Source of the DNA: Desulfobacula sp.
Lineage (GTDB): Bacteria > Desulfobacterota > Desulfobacteria > Desulfobacterales > Desulfobacteraceae
Assembly: GCA_029940245.1 (NCBI GenBank)
Contig: JAOZRF010000060.1
Span: 1 to 10,761, forward strand
Length of the DNA stretch: 10,761 nucleotides
Reading direction: 5' to 3'
In this document: positions 1 through 6,337 of the stretch, in pieces
Position numbering within the stretch: the first letter of the stretch is position 1
Layout: each line of letters starts with the position of its first letter
Translations under genes and position numbers: made by a program
Notes under the pieces: model-generated
Databases searched by the model: none
Seen by the model: only the letters and a program-made list of their open reading frames with translations
Told to the model about the DNA's origin: nothing

Positions 1-257
1 AGCACAGTGATCAACTTTCCAGTTTACATTCACAGGATAAATTCAGAATTAGATCATTATTATCTATTATAAAGTCAGGCAATCTAACACCTGAGCAGAG
101 AGAAAAGGTAAAAAAGGTTTTGGGAAAAAAATGCGCCATCTATGGGGAGGGCTGTATAAAGCGCGGGAAAAAAGAAGAAGGGGAATATTATTTAAGTATT
201 GGGTGTATGACTGATAATCATGATTATAGTAAGCTTATATCGGGAGGTGAAAATTAA
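1..257 (+). CDS. C-terminal part of an unrecognised small Cys-containing protein (5' end outside window)
   Basis: An open frame runs from base 3 to a TAA at 255-257 and gives 84 residues. There is no ATG before residue 69, so the true start should lie to the left of the window. The visible part has a basic helical stretch (about residues 13-43, including LTPEQREKVKKVLG) and then three cysteines at visible residues 44, 51 and 68. This could be a small metal- or cluster-binding tail, but I do not recognise the family. Its end contains the strong ribosome-binding sequence GGAGGTG (243-249) that would have served the next gene, the epimerase remnant, so it was probably the upstream partner in the same operon. 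The other two frames close within the first 75 bases, which supports this reading. Function unknown. Confidence 0.5.
   Translation, partial: HSDQLSSLHSQDKFRIRSLLSIIKSGNLTPEQREKVKKVLGKKCAIYGEGCIKRGKKEEGEYYLSIGCMTDNHDYSKLISGGEN
243..249 (+). promoter_or_regulatory. Orphan ribosome-binding site of the epimerase remnant
   Basis: GGAGGTG is close to the ideal Shine-Dalgarno sequence, but no ATG, GTG or TTG follows at a usable distance in the frame of the epimerase remnant. Adding two or three bases (TG or ATG) near position 256 would restore an ATG about 8 nt downstream, followed by codons for Lys-Thr-Asn-Lys. This suggests that a small deletion removed the start codon. The restored form is inference. 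Confidence 0.5.
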
Positions 258-413
258 AAACAAATAAAATCGATCATATATGCATAGCCGTTAAAAATAT
301 TGATGCGGCACGTGGTTTGTGGGAGCCTATCCTTTATTCATCCTGAAAAAATGAACGGAGTGCTGCTTGAATTTATTGATTATAAATGGAATGAATTAAA
401 AAAATACTATTAA
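254..413 (+). pseudogene. Remnant of methylmalonyl-CoA epimerase (internal deletion, frame change, start codon lost)
   Basis: Two in-frame fragments of a glyoxalase-fold methylmalonyl-CoA epimerase are visible. From 263 the frame reads NKIDHICIAVKNIDAARGLW, which matches the start of the family, including the metal-ligand His of DHI. From about 324, in another frame, it reads SLSFIHPEKMNGVLLEFID and ends at TAA 411-413, matching the family's C-terminal strand with its metal-ligand Glu (LLEF). A normal epimerase has about 135-140 residues, so roughly 85 central codons are missing, including the regions that carry the other two metal ligands (Gln and His). The first frame hits TGA at 344-346. 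No ATG follows the good ribosome-binding site at 243-249: the position expected for the start, 254-256, is TTA. The epimerase interconverts (S)- and (R)-methylmalonyl-CoA, so its place next to the carboxyltransferase genes fits. The family call rests on the motifs I recognise; an assembly error is a possible alternative to true decay. Confidence 0.72.
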
Positions 414-428
414 AAAGGAATTGAATCT

Positions 429-1175
429 ATGGAAGTTAAAAAAAACGGTCCTTCAAGTCTGGATAAAACCCAAAAAGCAAGATTAATTGTTGACATGTTA
501 ACTAGAATTGTAGTCCACTATGGTTTTTGGTTTACTGAAGTCAGACATCAGATGGGCATGGAAAAGGCTTTGGAAGTTCTTGAAAAAGCAACTCAGAAAA
601 GCGTTTCAATTGGATTAAAAAGATTTTCAGATGTCCTGGATTTCCAGCTTGAAGATGGCTTGCCTAAAGCATTGCTGGACATGGAAGATGAAAAAATTTA
701 CGCCCTTATGGGTGCTGTGGCAAAAAACTGGCTGGTAAATGACGGGGTCTGGTTTCAGTCGGTTGAATTTGATAATGGAATGAACGATGCCAAACGGTGT
801 AATGATTCATGTTGGGCTCAATTTTCTCCCTATGAAGCATTTGCGATTAAAAAATTTTTAAAACTGAATGATGACTGCGGGCTTGAAGGATTGAAAAAAG
901 CATTAAATTTCAGGATGTATTCAGTCATTAATGAGCAATCTTTTGTTGACGAAGGCCCGGAAAGTTTTGTATTTCAAATGAATGATTGCAGGGTTCAATC
1001 TGCAAGAAAGAGAAAAAATCTTGATGATTACCCTTGTAAATCAGCCGGTTTGGTTGAATATGAGTATTTTGCAAGGGCTATTGATAAAAGGATAGAAACC
1101 GAATGTATTGGTTGCCCGCCGGATAAACATCCGGAAGAATGGTTTTGTGCATGGCGTTTTTTGATGAAAAATTAA
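429..1175 (+). CDS. DUF6125-like Cys-rich cytosolic protein
   Basis: 248 residues with no signal peptide or membrane segment. AAAAAGGAA (412-420) sits about 8 nt before the ATG and supports this start. I recognise the general pattern of a family common in anaerobic Desulfobacterota and related to L-2-amino-thiazoline-4-carboxylate hydrolase-like proteins (DUF6125); this is from memory. The N-terminal two thirds seems internally duplicated: residues 29-49 (HYGFWFTEVRHQMGMEKALE) resemble 104-123, sharing G-x-W-F-x-x-V and a following G-M-x-x-A. The C-terminal third holds the conserved-looking block: DCRVQSARKRK (186-196), PCKSAGLVEYEYFA (202-215), ID-x-R-I (218-222), CIGCPPD (226-232) and W-F-C-A-W (238-242). 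Cysteines 124, 128, 150, 187, 203, 226, 229 and 240 could bind a metal or Fe-S centre. It lies between the epimerase remnant and the carboxyltransferase gene (35 nt upstream of the latter), so a link to CoA-ester metabolism is plausible but unproven. Confidence 0.6.
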   Translation: MEVKKNGPSSLDKTQKARLIVDMLTRIVVHYGFWFTEVRHQMGMEKALEVLEKATQKSVSIGLKRFSDVLDFQLEDGLPKALLDMEDEKIYALMGAVAKNWLVNDGVWFQSVEFDNGMNDAKRCNDSCWAQFSPYEAFAIKKFLKLNDDCGLEGLKKALNFRMYSVINEQSFVDEGPESFVFQMNDCRVQSARKRKNLDDYPCKSAGLVEYEYFARAIDKRIETECIGCPPDKHPEEWFCAWRFLMKN

Positions 1176-1210
1176 AATAATGGATAAATAGTTAAGAAAG
1201 GGTTTTTATT

Positions 1211-2764
1211 ATGGGAGTAACATCTGATAAGCTCCAGGAGCTGAAACAGAAAGAAACGCAGATTATGGGAATGGGCGGAGAAAAAGCCCTTGAAAAACGA
1301 CGGAAAAATGGAAAACTCAATGCCAGGGAAAGGCTTGATATTCTTTTTGACAAGGGAACCTTCAGAGAATTGGATATGTTTGTCACCCACAGGTGCACCA
1401 ATTTTGGAATGGAAAATGTACAGATCCCGGCAGATGGTGTTGTAACCGGGCATGGTAAAGTGGATGGCAGAATTGTTTTTGCTTATGCCCAGGATTTTAC
1501 TGCAAGGGCCGGTTCTCTGGGAGAAATGCAGGCCAAAAAGATCTGTAAGGTCATGGATATGGCTTTAAAGGCAGGTGTTCCCATGATCGGTATGAACGAT
1601 TCCGGCGGTGCAAGAATTCAGGAAGGTATAGATGCCCTGTCAGGATATGGTGAAATTTTCTTTCGCAATTCAGCCGCTTCCGGAGTCATTCCTCAGATTT
1701 CAGCCATTATGGGGCCCACGGCCGGTGGTGCTGTTTACTCCCCTGCCATGACAGATTTTGTTTTTATGGTTAAAGAATCCAGCTATATGTTTATTACAGG
1801 ACCCAATGTCATAAAAGCGGTTACTGGTGAAGAGATCAGCTTTGAAGACCTTGGCGGTGCCATGACCCATAACGAGAAATCAGGTGTGGCACAATTTGCC
1901 TGTGAATCTGATGAAGACGCGCTTATGCAGATTAGAAAACTTTTATCCTATCTGCCGTCCAATAATATGGAAGATCCTCCCTTTGTGCCCCCCACAGATG
2001 ATCCCAACCGCATGGATGAATCTCTGGATACAATCATACCGGACAATCCAAACAGGGCCTACGATATAAAGAATGTCATCACCGCCATTGTGGATGATGG
2101 TCAGTATTTTGAACCCCACCAGTATTATGCAAAGAATATGGTGATCTGTTTTGCAAGGCTCAATGGACGTTCCATTGGTATCATCGCCAACCAGCCCAAT
2201 TTTCTGGCAGGCTGCCTGGATATTGATGCCTCGGATAAGGCCACCCGGTTTATCCGGTTTTGTGATGCCTTTAATATTCCCATGCTCACCATTGCAGATG
2301 TTCCAGGATATCTGCCTGGAAGTAATCAGGAGTGGGGAGGAATTATCCGGCATGGTGCAAAACTTTTATGGTGTTATTCTGAAGCAACCGTTCCAAAACT
2401 CCTTTTGATTACAAGGAAAGACTATGGCGGATCATATCTTGCCATGTGTTCAAAACACCTGGGAGCAGATATGGCTTTTGCATGGCCTACTGCACAGATT
2501 GCCGTCATGGGTGCTGAAGGGGCTGCAAATATTATTCATGCAAAGGAAATCAATGGGGCAGATGACCCGGTTGCCAAGCGCAAAGAAAAAATAGAAGCGT
2601 ATAACGAGAAATTTTCAAACCCCTATTGCGCTGCTGCAAGAGGCTATGTGGATGCCGTGATTCAACCGTGTGAAACAAGGCCGCGTCTCATTGATGCCCT
2701 TGAGGCCATGGCGACAAAAAGAGAGTTAAGACCGGCAAAAAAACATGGGAATATACCTGTATAA
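1211..2764 (+). CDS. mmdA: Methylmalonyl-CoA/propionyl-CoA carboxyltransferase subunit (MmdA / transcarboxylase 12S type)
   Basis: 517 residues, the usual length for the carboxyltransferase subunit of propionyl-CoA carboxylase, methylmalonyl-CoA decarboxylase and transcarboxylase 12S. Both crotonase-fold halves are complete. In the N half, NDSGGARIQEG (129-139) and GPTAGGAVYSPA (168-179) form the acyl-CoA oxyanion pocket. In the C half, IADVPGYLPG (361-370), KDYGGSYLAM (403-412) and MGAEGAANI (433-441) form the biotin-side pocket. It ends with the typical RPAKKHGNIPV. The enzyme transfers a carboxyl group between methylmalonyl-CoA and biotin on a carrier protein in the cytosol. AGAAAGGG (1195-1202) precedes the ATG. 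The neighbours are a 73-aa putative assembly subunit and a 5S-biotin-carrier fusion, so transcarboxylase or decarboxylase use is more likely than ATP-dependent propionyl-CoA carboxylase, because no biotin carboxylase is present. The exact acyl specificity cannot be read with certainty. Confidence 0.93.
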   Translation: MGVTSDKLQELKQKETQIMGMGGEKALEKRRKNGKLNARERLDILFDKGTFRELDMFVTHRCTNFGMENVQIPADGVVTGHGKVDGRIVFAYAQDFTARAGSLGEMQAKKICKVMDMALKAGVPMIGMNDSGGARIQEGIDALSGYGEIFFRNSAASGVIPQISAIMGPTAGGAVYSPAMTDFVFMVKESSYMFITGPNVIKAVTGEEISFEDLGGAMTHNEKSGVAQFACESDEDALMQIRKLLSYLPSNNMEDPPFVPPTDDPNRMDESLDTIIPDNPNRAYDIKNVITAIVDDGQYFEPHQYYAKNMVICFARLNGRSIGIIANQPNFLAGCLDIDASDKATRFIRFCDAFNIPMLTIADVPGYLPGSNQEWGGIIRHGAKLLWCYSEATVPKLLLITRKDYGGSYLAMCSKHLGADMAFAWPTAQIAVMGAEGAANIIHAKEINGADDPVAKRKEKIEAYNEKFSNPYCAAARGYVDAVIQPCETRPRLIDALEAMATKRELRPAKKHGNIPV

Positions 2765-2779
2765 GATAAAGGGGTGAAA

Positions 2780-3001
2780 ATGGATAAAAATAAATTATCT
2801 GCAGCCATGGCTGCCGTATTTGCTTACATTAAAACATCAGAAGAAGCGGCTGCCTTTTATGGCACCCGGGTTTTAGAATCGATTCCAGAACCTGCCATAC
2901 AATCCCGCCAGGTAATTCAGCAAAATAATATCTGGGGAATATCGGGTCGAGGGAACCATATGCAGGCTAATTCCATGATACAGATGAGGATGTTTAAATA
3001 A
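2780..3001 (+). CDS. Small soluble subunit resembling the C-terminal tail of MmdD/MmdE/OadG
   Basis: 73 residues. I chose the ATG at 2780 over an in-frame GTG at 2774 because that GTG overlaps the ribosome-binding sequence AAAGGGG (2768-2774). The N part (residues 5-27) is an Ala-rich helix, KLSAAMAAVFAYIKTSEEAA, like the helix in the soluble part of small Na+-pump decarboxylase subunits. The C-terminus has IWGISGRGNHMQANSMIQMR (51-70), i.e. W-x-x-x-G-R followed by Met and Arg, the tail pattern I know from OadG, MmdD and MmdE. The N-terminal membrane helix and Ala/Pro linker of OadG/MmdD are absent, so this should be a soluble assembly or stabilising subunit, comparable with the 55-residue epsilon subunit (MmdE) of Veillonella. 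It begins 15 nt after the mmdA stop and 50 nt before the 5S-carrier fusion, consistent with holding the two together. The family call is from motif memory. Confidence 0.6.
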   Translation: MDKNKLSAAMAAVFAYIKTSEEAAAFYGTRVLESIPEPAIQSRQVIQQNNIWGISGRGNHMQANSMIQMRMFK

Positions 3002-3051
3002 AGAATTGAAATAACGAAATAAAAAAAAATAAACTATTCAGGAGAAAATAA

Positions 3052-5103
3052 ATGAGTGAGCATACCCAAGTTGAAATGACTGAGATGAATTATGGTAAAG
3101 ACAGGCCGGAGGCTGAACATCGATTGATGATCGAGGATTTATCTTTGCGGGATGGGCACCAGTCTCTTTTTGCCACAAGGGGAAGAACAGAGGATATGAC
3201 CCCTGTTGCAGAAAGAATGGATGAGATCGGTTTCTGGGCAGTGGAAGTCTGGGGCGGTGCCACCTTTGATACCATGCATCGTTTTTTGGGGGAAGATCCA
3301 TGGCAGAGACTTAGAACCCTGAAAAAATATTTTAAAAAGACTCCTTTTTCAATGCTTTTAAGGGGCCAGAATCTGGTAGGGTATAGAAATTATGCAGATG
3401 ACGTGGCAGAGCTGTTTGTGAAAAAGACCGTTGATAATGGGATGGATATTTTCAGAACCTTTGATGCTTTAAATGATTATCGTAATTTTGAAACCGTTGT
3501 TCCCGTGATCAAGGAATGTGGAGCTCATTTTCAGGGATGCATCTGTTATTCTTTGACTGAACCGAGGATCGGAGGCGATGTCTATAATCTTGAATATTAT
3601 ATTAAAAAAGCAAAAGCACTTGAAGACATGGGTGCGGACAGTATCTGTATCAAGGATATGGCAGGGCTTCTGGCACCCTATGATGCCTATAAGCTTATTA
3701 AAGCCTTAAAAGAAAATGTCAAACCATTGATTCATCTTCACAGTCATTGTACTTCCGGCATGTCGCCTATGACCCATTTTAAGGCTATTGAGGCAGGGGT
3801 TGATATCATTGATACCTGTATGACTCCTTATGCCTACAGAACATCCCATGCTGCCCTGGAACCCTTTGTTATGTCACTTTTAGGCACTAATCGGGATACA
3901 GGATTTGATATCAATGCCCTGGCCCGGATCAATGATATTCTGGAAAAAGAAATATTGCCAAAATACAAACACCTTTTGGATGATACAAAGGTCTCCATTA
4001 TTGATATCAATGTTCTGCTTCACCAGACACCCGGCGGCATGCTGTCCAACCTTGTGAACCAGTTAAGGGAAATGGATGCCCTGGATAAAATGGATGAAGT
4101 TCTAAAAGAGCTGCCAAGGGTCAGAAAAGAGCTGGGTCAGATTCCCCTTGTTACACCCACAAGCCAGATCGTGGGTATTCAGACGGTGAACAATGTCCTG
4201 TTTGATACACCCAAGGAAAGATATAAAATGGTGACAGCCCAGGTAAAAGATCTGTGTTATGGACTTTATGGTAAAACAAGCGTACCCATTGATCCGGAAG
4301 TACAGAAAAAAGCACTCAAAGGCTATGACAGAGGGGAAGAACCCATTACCTGCCGGCCGGCCCAGGTACTTGAGCCTGAACTTGAAAAAGCAAGAAAAGA
4401 GATCGGGAATCTGGCTGTGGATGATGAAGATCTTATTTTATATGCGCTTTTTCCTGTTACCGGTAAAAAATTTCTGATGCAGAAATATGGTAAAGAAAAG
4501 GTGCCTGAAAGCCTAAAACCCATCACACTTGAAGATGTGGCAAATCAAAATAAAATGATCGAGAAAGCCAGGAAAGGCGAACTGGTGGAAAAAGTCAAGC
4601 CGGAAGACTTTCCTGAAAAGAGTGAATATGCCCGCACCTTTAACGTATTTATAGAAGGGGATTATTTTGAAGTGGGTGTTGATGAAGTGGGTGGTGCTCC
4701 TGTTATCACCTACGCTACCGCTGCTACCGCTGCTACCGCTGCTACCGCTGCTACATCCCCGGCTCCTGCTGCAGCTCCGGAAGCGCCCCTGGCTCAAGCA
4801 CTACCCGTGAAAGCTTCTGCTCCGGCCCCGACTTCTGCACCAAAACCTGCTTCTGCAGCCAAAAAAGAACCTGCACCTGCTGCATCCTCGGGAGCACCTG
4901 TCAAGGCACCCATGCCGGGTATGGTGATTAAATATGAAAAGAATGCGGGTGATCTGGTTAATGAAGGTGAAACCGTTGTGGTCATTGAAGCCATGAAAAT
5001 GGAAAATGCTCTGCCTTCGCCGGCAAGCGGTGTGATTAAGTCTGTGAATTATAAAAGTGGTGATTCTGTTGCCAAAGGTGATGTACTTGCTGTGATTGAA
5101 TAA
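3052..5103 (+). CDS. Fused 5S-type carboxyltransferase and biotin carboxyl carrier (pyruvate/oxaloacetate side)
   Basis: 683 residues; CAGGAGAAAA (3039-3048) precedes the ATG. Residues about 25-300 form the HMGL-like TIM barrel of oxaloacetate decarboxylase alpha, pyruvate carboxylase and transcarboxylase 5S: LRDGHQSL (32-39, metal-ligand Asp34), IKDMAG (200-205, Lys201 as the carbamylated ligand) and HLHSHCTSG (228-236, ligands His230 and His232). Residues 305-535 are the conserved carboxylase domain with QTPGGMLSNL (325-334). An Ala/Pro/Thr-rich flexible linker (about 553-614) leads to a biotinyl domain (616-683) with EAMKMEN (646-652), Lys649 being the biotin site. Together with the MmdA-type subunit it can move CO2 between methylmalonyl-CoA and pyruvate, giving propionyl-CoA and oxaloacetate. 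It may be annotated oadA or pycB elsewhere. The reaction partner is inferred from gene context. Confidence 0.92.
   Translation: MSEHTQVEMTEMNYGKDRPEAEHRLMIEDLSLRDGHQSLFATRGRTEDMTPVAERMDEIGFWAVEVWGGATFDTMHRFLGEDPWQRLRTLKKYFKKTPFSMLLRGQNLVGYRNYADDVAELFVKKTVDNGMDIFRTFDALNDYRNFETVVPVIKECGAHFQGCICYSLTEPRIGGDVYNLEYYIKKAKALEDMGADSICIKDMAGLLAPYDAYKLIKALKENVKPLIHLHSHCTSGMSPMTHFKAIEAGVDIIDTCMTPYAYRTSHAALEPFVMSLLGTNRDTGFDINALARINDILEKEILPKYKHLLDDTKVSIIDINVLLHQTPGGMLSNLVNQLREMDALDKMDEVLKELPRVRKELGQIPLVTPTSQIVGIQTVNNVLFDTPKERYKMVTAQVKDLCYGLYGKTSVPIDPEVQKKALKGYDRGEEPITCRPAQVLEPELEKARKEIGNLAVDDEDLILYALFPVTGKKFLMQKYGKEKVPESLKPITLEDVANQNKMIEKARKGELVEKVKPEDFPEKSEYARTFNVFIEGDYFEVGVDEVGGAPVITYATAATAATAATAATSPAPAAAPEAPLAQALPVKASAPAPTSAPKPASAAKKEPAPAASSGAPVKAPMPGMVIKYEKNAGDLVNEGETVVVIEAMKMENALPSPASGVIKSVNYKSGDSVAKGDVLAVIE
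4714..4754 (+). repeat. Perfect 9-bp tandem repeat in the biotin-carrier linker
   Basis: Four identical copies of GCTACCGCT (4714-4722, 4723-4731, 4732-4740, 4741-4749) are followed by a partial copy (4750-4754). The repeat is in frame and encodes Ala-Thr-Ala units at residues 555-567 of the 5S-carrier fusion, at the start of the flexible linker. Being a multiple of three, copy-number change would lengthen or shorten the tether without breaking the gene. Confidence 0.92.
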
Positions 5104-5123
5104 AGTTAAAGGAAATTAATATA

Positions 5124-5801
5124 ATGACGTTTGAAACAAAAGAAGAACTGCTTGAAAAATATTTAAAAATGGACAGACCAAAATGTCCTGATTGTGATAC
5201 CCCAATGACGTTGTGGGAAGTTCCCCTTATTAATTTCAGTGATGGACTTGGCTGGGGTACCCCATATTTGTTTGTCTGTTTTAATGATGCGTGTGGCAGC
5301 TATAAACAGGGGTGGGAACACCTTCAAGAGACCATGGAAACACCTGCATCCTATCGGTGCTATGTTGAACCGGGACAGAAAAATTTTGGGTACATGCCGG
5401 TTTTCAGTCCAGTGGGAGCCACTGGTGGAATACTGAATGATGAAGTCCTGATTCAGGAAGAAGCAAAAAAAGAATTGATGAAACAGACGTTCTCGGTTTT
5501 GACAGATTATTATATTTCCAAGGACTGGGATGAAATTTTAAAGATTTGTCTTGATCCTAAGATTCCTCCAAAGGCAAGGCTTAAAGCCGCTCAAATGGTT
5601 GGAGAACTTGGTGATGCTGAAGCAGTCGAGCATTTAATCAATCATAAGTTTCCCAGCCCGGTCCTGCAGGAAGGGGTGCAAAAAGCTATAGAGCAACTTC
5701 ATGAAAGGCATTATACAAGGGAATGTCCCTATTGCGCAGAGATTATTAAAAAACGGGCTACCTTTTGCAGACATTGCAATAAAGAGGTATCTCGGGCCTG
5801 A
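5124..5801 (+). CDS. Double zinc-ribbon protein with HEAT-like helical middle, function unknown
   Basis: 225 residues, no membrane segment. AAAGGAAA (5107-5114) lies about 9 nt before the ATG. The N-terminal zinc-binding module uses CPDC (21-24) and a second pair, CFNDAC (52-57). The middle (about 115-192) is helical and contains a HEAT-like unit: PPKARLKAAQMVGELGDAEA at 148-167, then AVEHLINHKF. The C-terminus is a compact zinc ribbon, CPYCAEIIKKRATFCRHCNK (201-220), with ligands Cys201, Cys204, Cys215 and Cys218. It starts 20 nt after the biotin-carrier gene and is the last gene of the + strand cluster; its stop codon lies inside the convergent hairpin. HEAT repeats and zinc ribbons suggest a binding or scaffold role, possibly in assembly of the carboxyltransferase. 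I see no catalytic motif, and I do not know a named function. Confidence 0.7.
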   Translation: MTFETKEELLEKYLKMDRPKCPDCDTPMTLWEVPLINFSDGLGWGTPYLFVCFNDACGSYKQGWEHLQETMETPASYRCYVEPGQKNFGYMPVFSPVGATGGILNDEVLIQEEAKKELMKQTFSVLTDYYISKDWDEILKICLDPKIPPKARLKAAQMVGELGDAEAVEHLINHKFPSPVLQEGVQKAIEQLHERHYTRECPYCAEIIKKRATFCRHCNKEVSRA

Positions 5802-5820
5802 ACAAGGTTTTAGTTCAGGC
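5796..5820. terminator. Convergent hairpin between the two operons
   Basis: GCCTGAAC (5796-5803) and GTTCAGGC (5813-5820) form a perfect 8-bp stem with a 9-nt loop. It spans the TGA of the zinc-ribbon gene (5799-5801) and ends one base before the stop of the opposing gene (5822-5824), so it could end transcription in both directions. Neither strand has a clear T-run after the stem, so it is not a textbook intrinsic terminator and may need Rho or act as a 3'-end stabiliser. Confidence 0.5.
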
Positions 5821-5821
5821 A

Positions 5822-6337
5822 CTATATATTAACTTTTTCCAGGTTAAAGGAGCGGTAAATGATCATTTCCCGCTCTTTTCTGTTTTTATCAAAAGTTTTA
5901 TACTCCATTGTCTCAGCCAGTTTGAGCGCTTTTTTTTTTGAAGGAATCGCATCAAGACCCTGGCCCATTTTCTTTCCGGAAAGGGTATCCATTACAATAG
6001 CATCCCTTGCATCCGTTGAAACGGAAAGGGGGATTTGATAGTCATATAACAGTCTGGCACCGGCCAGAATTTCCCTTTCATAGGAACCAATGGATCCTGC
6101 CACACAGGTAATGGCCATTAATGCTTTTTTTTTGCACAGGACAATCAGGTCAATGGCTGAGATATAATCTTCTCCTTTAAACTGGACGATCAATTTTTCA
6201 TCTACCTTAATATCTTCTTTTGCATAGCCTTTGTCATCAATCAAAAATTTTTCAAATATCTGTCTGCTTGCCTCAGGACCTATGTTTCTTACTGGTTTGC
6301 CCGTAATATAGTCAGTTATTATATAATCAAATGTCAT
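5822..6337 (-). CDS. Small HsdR-N-like protein (restriction-nuclease-fold domain without helicase)
   Basis: 171 residues. The fold family is suggested by DYITGKPVRNIGPEASRQIF (9-28), then KGYAKEDIKVDEKLIVQFKG (36-55), AIDLIV (61-66), REILAGARLLYDYQIPLSVSTDARDAIVMDTLSG (88-121, recognised as a whole pattern) and GLDAIPS (127-133). This resembles stand-alone proteins annotated as 'type I restriction enzyme HsdR N-terminal domain' in Desulfobacterota. The Asp63 position of the nuclease core is present, but the following strand reads AITCVAG (75-81) where an active enzyme would show E/Q-x-K, so nuclease activity is doubtful. No HsdM/HsdS genes or helicase motors are nearby. It is the last gene of the - strand operon; its ATG overlaps the gpmI stop (ATGA). 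Two A-runs on the coding strand (10 and 9 bases) are noted under findings. Its role is unknown. Confidence 0.6.
   Translation of the reverse strand: MTFDYIITDYITGKPVRNIGPEASRQIFEKFLIDDKGYAKEDIKVDEKLIVQFKGEDYISAIDLIVLCKKKALMAITCVAGSIGSYEREILAGARLLYDYQIPLSVSTDARDAIVMDTLSGKKMGQGLDAIPSKKKALKLAETMEYKTFDKNRKEREMIIYRSFNLEKVNI

Noticed and set aside
1943..2353. 136-codon open frame on the - strand
   Set aside because: It is antisense to the conserved middle of mmdA and has no recognisable motif or ribosome-binding site.
2774..2779. GTG start for the small MmdE-like protein
   Set aside because: The GTG overlaps the GGGG ribosome-binding sequence that serves the ATG at 2780.
5822..6337. Part of a type I restriction-modification locus
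   Set aside because: There are no HsdM, HsdS or helicase genes, and the gene is embedded in a housekeeping operon.
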